DNA of 64,000 nucleotides from NCBI GenBank assembly GCA_018881555.1, contig JACAXG010000166.1, positions 188,956 to 252,955 on the forward strand, written 5' to 3'. Position numbers and translations under genes: made by a program. This DNA is from Amblyornis subalaris (taxonomy: Eukaryota; Chordata; Aves; Passeriformes; Ptilonorhynchidae). Below, piece after piece: positions 59,824-64,000 of the stretch (within the stretch, counting starts at the first letter, position 1; every line of letters begins with the position of its first letter). The notes under the pieces are model-generated. The model was given only the letters and a program-made list of their open reading frames with translations, was not told where the DNA came from and made no database searches.

Positions 59824-60604
59824 AAAATGCACAGTCTCCACTGAATCCATCCATTGGGAATGTAATAACAAGTACAGCTGAGCAGAGCTGGCTCCCCCAA
59901 GGAGCTGAAAGAACATATATGAAGGGATTGTTAAGAATGTACTTGTAAAAGAAATCCTAGGTGCCAAAAACAGTACAAGAGGGGTTATAGGAACCAGTGG
60001 CTGGAGATGGAAAACTTCCCTAGGGAATGCAAATTTCATTGTCTACTACCTAATATACAGTTAAAAGGTAAGGGAATTAAGGTAGACTAGTATTTTCTTG
60101 CTTTTTACATAAGTTACAAGCGCCAGGTAAAATCCAATAGATTTTAGATCTTTCACTGTGTAATACTGCAGAGACACTGAACTACTGATTTTTAAAACTT
60201 CTCAAAGGACAGTGTGGTTAAAGGTAATCCTATCAGTGGGAAAGGAAAGGATATTTTGAGGAAAATCTCTTTCAAATGCAGGCCTGCAAGGCATTGTCAA
60301 AAAGCATAGGAATGTTTCAGTATTCTGCCTCCCTTAGTAAGCCCTAAGGAGAGAATTTACCCATTGGTAAACATGAATTACTCCTGGTCTCAGAATAAAT
60401 CTCATTCCAGAGGTTCTTTGCTGTTCAAGCTTTTATAGAAATTATGTTCTGTTCTCCTCACTGCCCTTTATTGAAACTGCAACATCCACACAAATGACTC
60501 TGGTGCATGTATCTTTGTTGCTATAATATCAATTTTTANGCTGTGTGAAAGGACTCTTGCCAACTGTCCAAATTGTGCTGCAGGCTCCCTGTCTACTCCC
60601 AGTC

Positions 60605-61125
60605 TACTTTAGTGGTCTCCCTTGGTCAGATAAAGCAGGTTGTCTAGGACTGTGTCTAGTCAGGTTTTGAATATCTCCATGGAAGGAGACCTGGAGGTTA
60701 CATAATCCCCTGACAGTTAAAAAATCATAAAAGATATCCCCAAAACAAGTGGTTCGATATGTGCTCCTTGTCTCTTGTCGCTGGGCACCACTGGGAATAG
60801 TCTGACTCCCTCTTCTGCTTCTTCCCATCAGGTATTATGCACATTGATAGGATTTCCCTTGAGACCTCTTCTCCAGCTCTCTCAGCCTCTCCTCAAGTAA
60901 AAGATACTCCAGTCCTTTAATNATCTTAGTGGCCNTTAGCTGGATGAATTCACCCAAGTGTGTATCTTCCTTGTTCTGGGGAGCCCAGGAGTTGACCCNT
61001 CACTCCAGATGTGGCCTCACCAGTGCTGAGCAGAATGGAAGGAGCACTCCTCCTGCAGCATCCTGGGACACCATTGGCTGCTGTTTGCAAGTGCATGTGG
61101 CTGGCTCATGTTCGTCTTGGTTGCC
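60605..61125 (-). mobile_element. CR1 LINE fragment, about 520 bases
   Basis: It includes 'gattttgaatatctcc'-type sequence near 60665, 'cttctccagctctctcagcc', 'tgtggcctcaccagtgctga' and 'gtggctggctcatgttcg'. Relatively diverged. Confidence 0.85.
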
Positions 61126-61504
61126 CCAGGGTCTTTTCTGCAAAGATGCTCTCCAGCTGATGGAGGAGTGGTTCATAACCCAAGTTTATGTCCCAGAAGT
61201 AGTGTGAATGCTGGTTGGAAGAAGGAGGACATGTGGCNTGCTAGGTCTCCACAAAGGAAGGAATTGGCAGTGGAACAGAGGCCCTACAAATCCTGTTGGA
61301 CCAGCAGGAGCAGGGAAGCAGGTATAGTGGGTATACTCCCAAGAAGGGTCACGTGTTGCTTGTCTGCAAAACTTCTGCTAGGGCTGAGTGCTGCAGCTTT
61401 GGAAAGGCTGGTATCTTTGGGAAGTGAGTGCTACCTCTGCTCCCAGGGGAGCCTTCCCCTGAGAGTGTGGTCTTAGAGGTCTTTGCATAGCCCTATACCT
61501 GAAT

Positions 61505-61545
61505 ATATATCCTTATATGTATGTATGTATGTATCCCTGTATATT
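61505..61545. repeat. (TATG)n microsatellite
   Basis: 'tatatgtatgtatgtatgta' with flanking imperfect copies. Confidence 0.9.
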
Positions 61546-61996
61546 TGCTGATGTCTGAATTGCAGCAGAGGAAGCTGCTCTAACTGGATGGCAATGCTTA
61601 ATGCCACTGTACAAGCTCATTAACTTTTAAGCCTGAGAGATTCGTGTTTCTTCAGGAATGTATTGAGCCAATCAGTGTTCTTTCCTCTGGGTTAGGGAGG
61701 GTCCAGGCTTTCTTGGTGCTGCCTGAAGCAGCATTTGGCCTCAGCTCCACTGTCTGCACTTCTTGGAGATGTCACTCTTGGGCTTGTACATGGTTGGTGG
61801 AAGCAAAGAAAGCATGGTTGGCTCTCCTCTCTGAGGGGGCTGGGGCCATGAAGTCACCCTCAGAAGCCACTGGTGGGGTTTCTCAGTTTGCAGTTTTAAG
61901 GCAGGATCAGGTTTCTTGGCCGAGTGCAGAAAATCCAAGGCTGCTGCAGACCTACAGCTCCTTGGATAAGCTTGATTGCAAGAAGACCTTGCCATT

Positions 61997-62124
61997 CATA
62001 GAATCCTTAAGGTTAGAAAAGCCCTCTAAGATCAAGTCCCACCATTCCCCCAGCACTGCCGGGTATACCCCTAAGTCATGTCCCCAAGTGCCACATCCAC
62101 ATGCTTTTCCAACACCTTCAGGGA
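61997..62124 (-). mobile_element. CR1 LINE 3' end
   Basis: 'catagaatccttaaggttag' then 'aaaagccctctaagatcaag', 'cccaccattcccccagcact' and 'accttcagggatggtgcact'. Confidence 0.88.
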
Positions 62125-62679
62125 TGGTGCACTGATGCTGTAGCCTCTGCTGCTCTTCTCTTGGGACTGGATGGCCTTTGTAAGGTTTGAAGCTGCAGCA
62201 CAACTTGCTGAGAACTGCTGGGCATAAAATTAAATTCACTGTGATGACAGGTATTTAAATTGTTTATGGGGCTGCAGAGAGGGCAGATACATACCAGAGA
62301 AAGCAAAGGAAAAGTCAACTTTTTTGGCCAAGCCATTCCTNGATGCGTAAGAATATTTGCGCTGTGGAACTTAGGATACTTTCGGAAAACTCTTTTTGGA
62401 AGAAATGTACACATACTTGTTGTGTGTACATGGAAAGGGGCAGAGGGGGTTGAAATGTCTTTCCTTGAAAGTAGACTCATTCTCCCAAACCTGGAAAACC
62501 CTGTTTCTTGAAGGAGATCACGCTTGGTCTTGCAGAGTCTCTGACATGGTATGTGTTTCCCAGGGCACCTCTGTGTGGTTGAGCCTTTCTGCATTTGTTT
62601 TGTGGGTTTTTAAGGATTCCAGCCCAGGGAATATTAAGACCTGTTGTTTTTTTTTCCTTCCCCCCCCCCGCCCATGGCA

Positions 62680-62747
62680 GGGATTTGGAATGAGATGATC
62701 TTTAAGGTCCCTTCTAACCCAAATTATTCTATGATTTCTGTGATTCT
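62680..62747 (+). mobile_element. CR1 LINE 3' end
   Basis: 'gatgatctttaaggtccctt' then 'attctatgatttctgtgatt'. It follows a T-run and C-run. Confidence 0.88.
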
Positions 62748-64000
62748 CTGTACCTAAAGTGGCAATGCCAAGCTCCTGGCTCAGACAAGGCATTCTGCAG
62801 TCCTTGTGGCATGCTTGGCTCAGAAATCCGGGTTCCCTGTGGCATGTCAGCCTTGGTTTTAAAAATAACCTTCAGCTGCACAAGTGGCTTTAGGGACGGC
62901 AACACACTGGGCCACCTTGAGCATCCTCTGTGTGCCTGTCTGTGACAGCCTTGAAAGGGCACCTCCGTGGTGGGGAGGGCTGCTGGGAGCATGCAGGTGG
63001 GAAGGATATAAGGACACAGGTAGAGTGGAAAAGAGGAGGAGGAGAAGAAGGTACTTCTACCTTTTGGCAGGGGCTGAGTGTGCCGGCAGTGCTTCAGACA
63101 TCGCATGGAAGGACAGACTTTGTCTCTGGAGTTGCCTTTCACAGCCTGCTGTGCAGATTGTGACTTCCCAGTCACCTCCTGAGGGGATGTGCTCCCGCCT
63201 CAAATGGAACATCGCTTGTGCACTGCTGTGAGCCGAGTCTCGGCTCTGCTGCACTGGGAAGCCTCGTGCCCTGGNTGGAGCTGCTCGGAGCCTGGGGATG
63301 TTTACCAGGCCTGACAGAGCCATGACCTTGGTGCGAGGACACAAGCTGCACTGCTGCTCTGGGTTTCCAATGGGAAGCCAGGCTTTGCTTTAAATAACCC
63401 AGGGATCTGGAGGGGTTGAGAATGCAGATCCCACTTTATGTAGGATGCCTTCCATGTCAGGGCAGGAGGAGGGCTTGTGTGCTGCTGTAATGATTAAGTG
63501 TGAACAAAAATAATGTAGCTTGTTTTAGATCATGAAAAGCAAATGCTGTATCCATGGTGAAACCTGCCCTGGCCCAGCAGGAGCTGGCTCCTTTTCCTCC
63601 AACACTTGATGCCTGAGCCTGCTCAGGGTGCGGCAAGACTTGGACTGGGTAAAACCCAAACACGTGGTTTCTGTGCCCACATACATGTACGAAGCTGTCC
63701 CTGGGGGCTCCTCTAACAGCAAGAGGACAAAGAGCTTGGATACAACCCCCTGCCTCTGTCCTTGCCACCTCCAAGCCTTGGTCCCACTGCTGACCCTCTG
63801 CGTCAATGCTTTCGGCAGCAGTGGAGCTGGAGGTCACCAGTTGGGAGCTGTTGGTGGGATGAGGGCAGGGAGCTGTCGGGCTGGCTCCTATGGAGCATCT
63901 TCTTTGCCAGAGGACATCTTGGCTGGCTTTTTGCCTGGCCCATGTTGTCCCTTAACTCTCTGCCTAGAGGAATAAGGCCACCTTCAGGGGTTGTGCACTG

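Larger units (their letters stand above)
36680..64000 (+). other. SLX9: Presumed large intron 2 of SLX9, no further exon seen
   Basis: More than 27 kb follows the exon 2 donor without any recognisable continuation (the basic KKEK..LRRE helix and the VVGD/L motif expected in SLX9). Reading frames here are short and lack family resemblance. Supported contents are CR1 fragments at 40.2, 58.2-58.9, 59.8, 60.6-61.1, 62.0 and 62.7 kb, a 73-bp tandem repeat at 43.4 kb, simple repeats, and a TATA-box-like site at 37.8 kb. I cannot exclude lncRNA genes. Confidence 0.55.

Overview
This is a window of a bird nuclear genome. The evidence is three spliced vertebrate genes plus one partial gene, with canonical GT..AG introns, and roughly twenty fragments of CR1, the dominant avian LINE (3' tails of the type 'gattctatgattctatg'). 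Many isolated N bases mark it as a draft assembly. I cannot name the species.

Layout. 1-7.6 kb: C21orf58 (+), a small coiled-coil and proline-rich protein, at least seven coding exons. 9.1-17.8 kb: KMO, kynurenine 3-monooxygenase (+), complete, 15 coding exons, 475 residues. 19.7-25.7 kb: ITGB2, integrin beta-2/CD18 (-), complete coding sequence, 15 coding exons, 775 residues, converging on KMO. 25.7-34.8 kb: non-coding sequence with CR1 tails, AT-rich tracts and tandem repeats. 34.8-35.4 kb: a CpG-rich promoter for SLX9 (FAM207A, +), whose first two coding exons lie at 35.0 and 36.6 kb. 36.7-64 kb: probably the large second intron of SLX9. I found no further exon there, only CR1 fragments, tandem repeats and one TATA-box-like site.

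Gene order. From memory, ITGB2, SLX9 and C21orf58 all belong to human 21q22.3, whereas human KMO is on 1q43. So either KMO or the block has moved in one lineage. KMO (kynurenine pathway, outer mitochondrial membrane, strong in macrophages and microglia) and ITGB2 (leukocyte adhesion) sit tail to tail. Shared myeloid expression is possible but is inference.

I see no CRISPR, phage, toxin or other clearly new system. The points most worth checking are the position of KMO, a CR1 insertion abutting a KMO splice acceptor, a CR1 inverted repeat that could form a long RNA hairpin, and a TATA-box-like element inside the presumed SLX9 intron.
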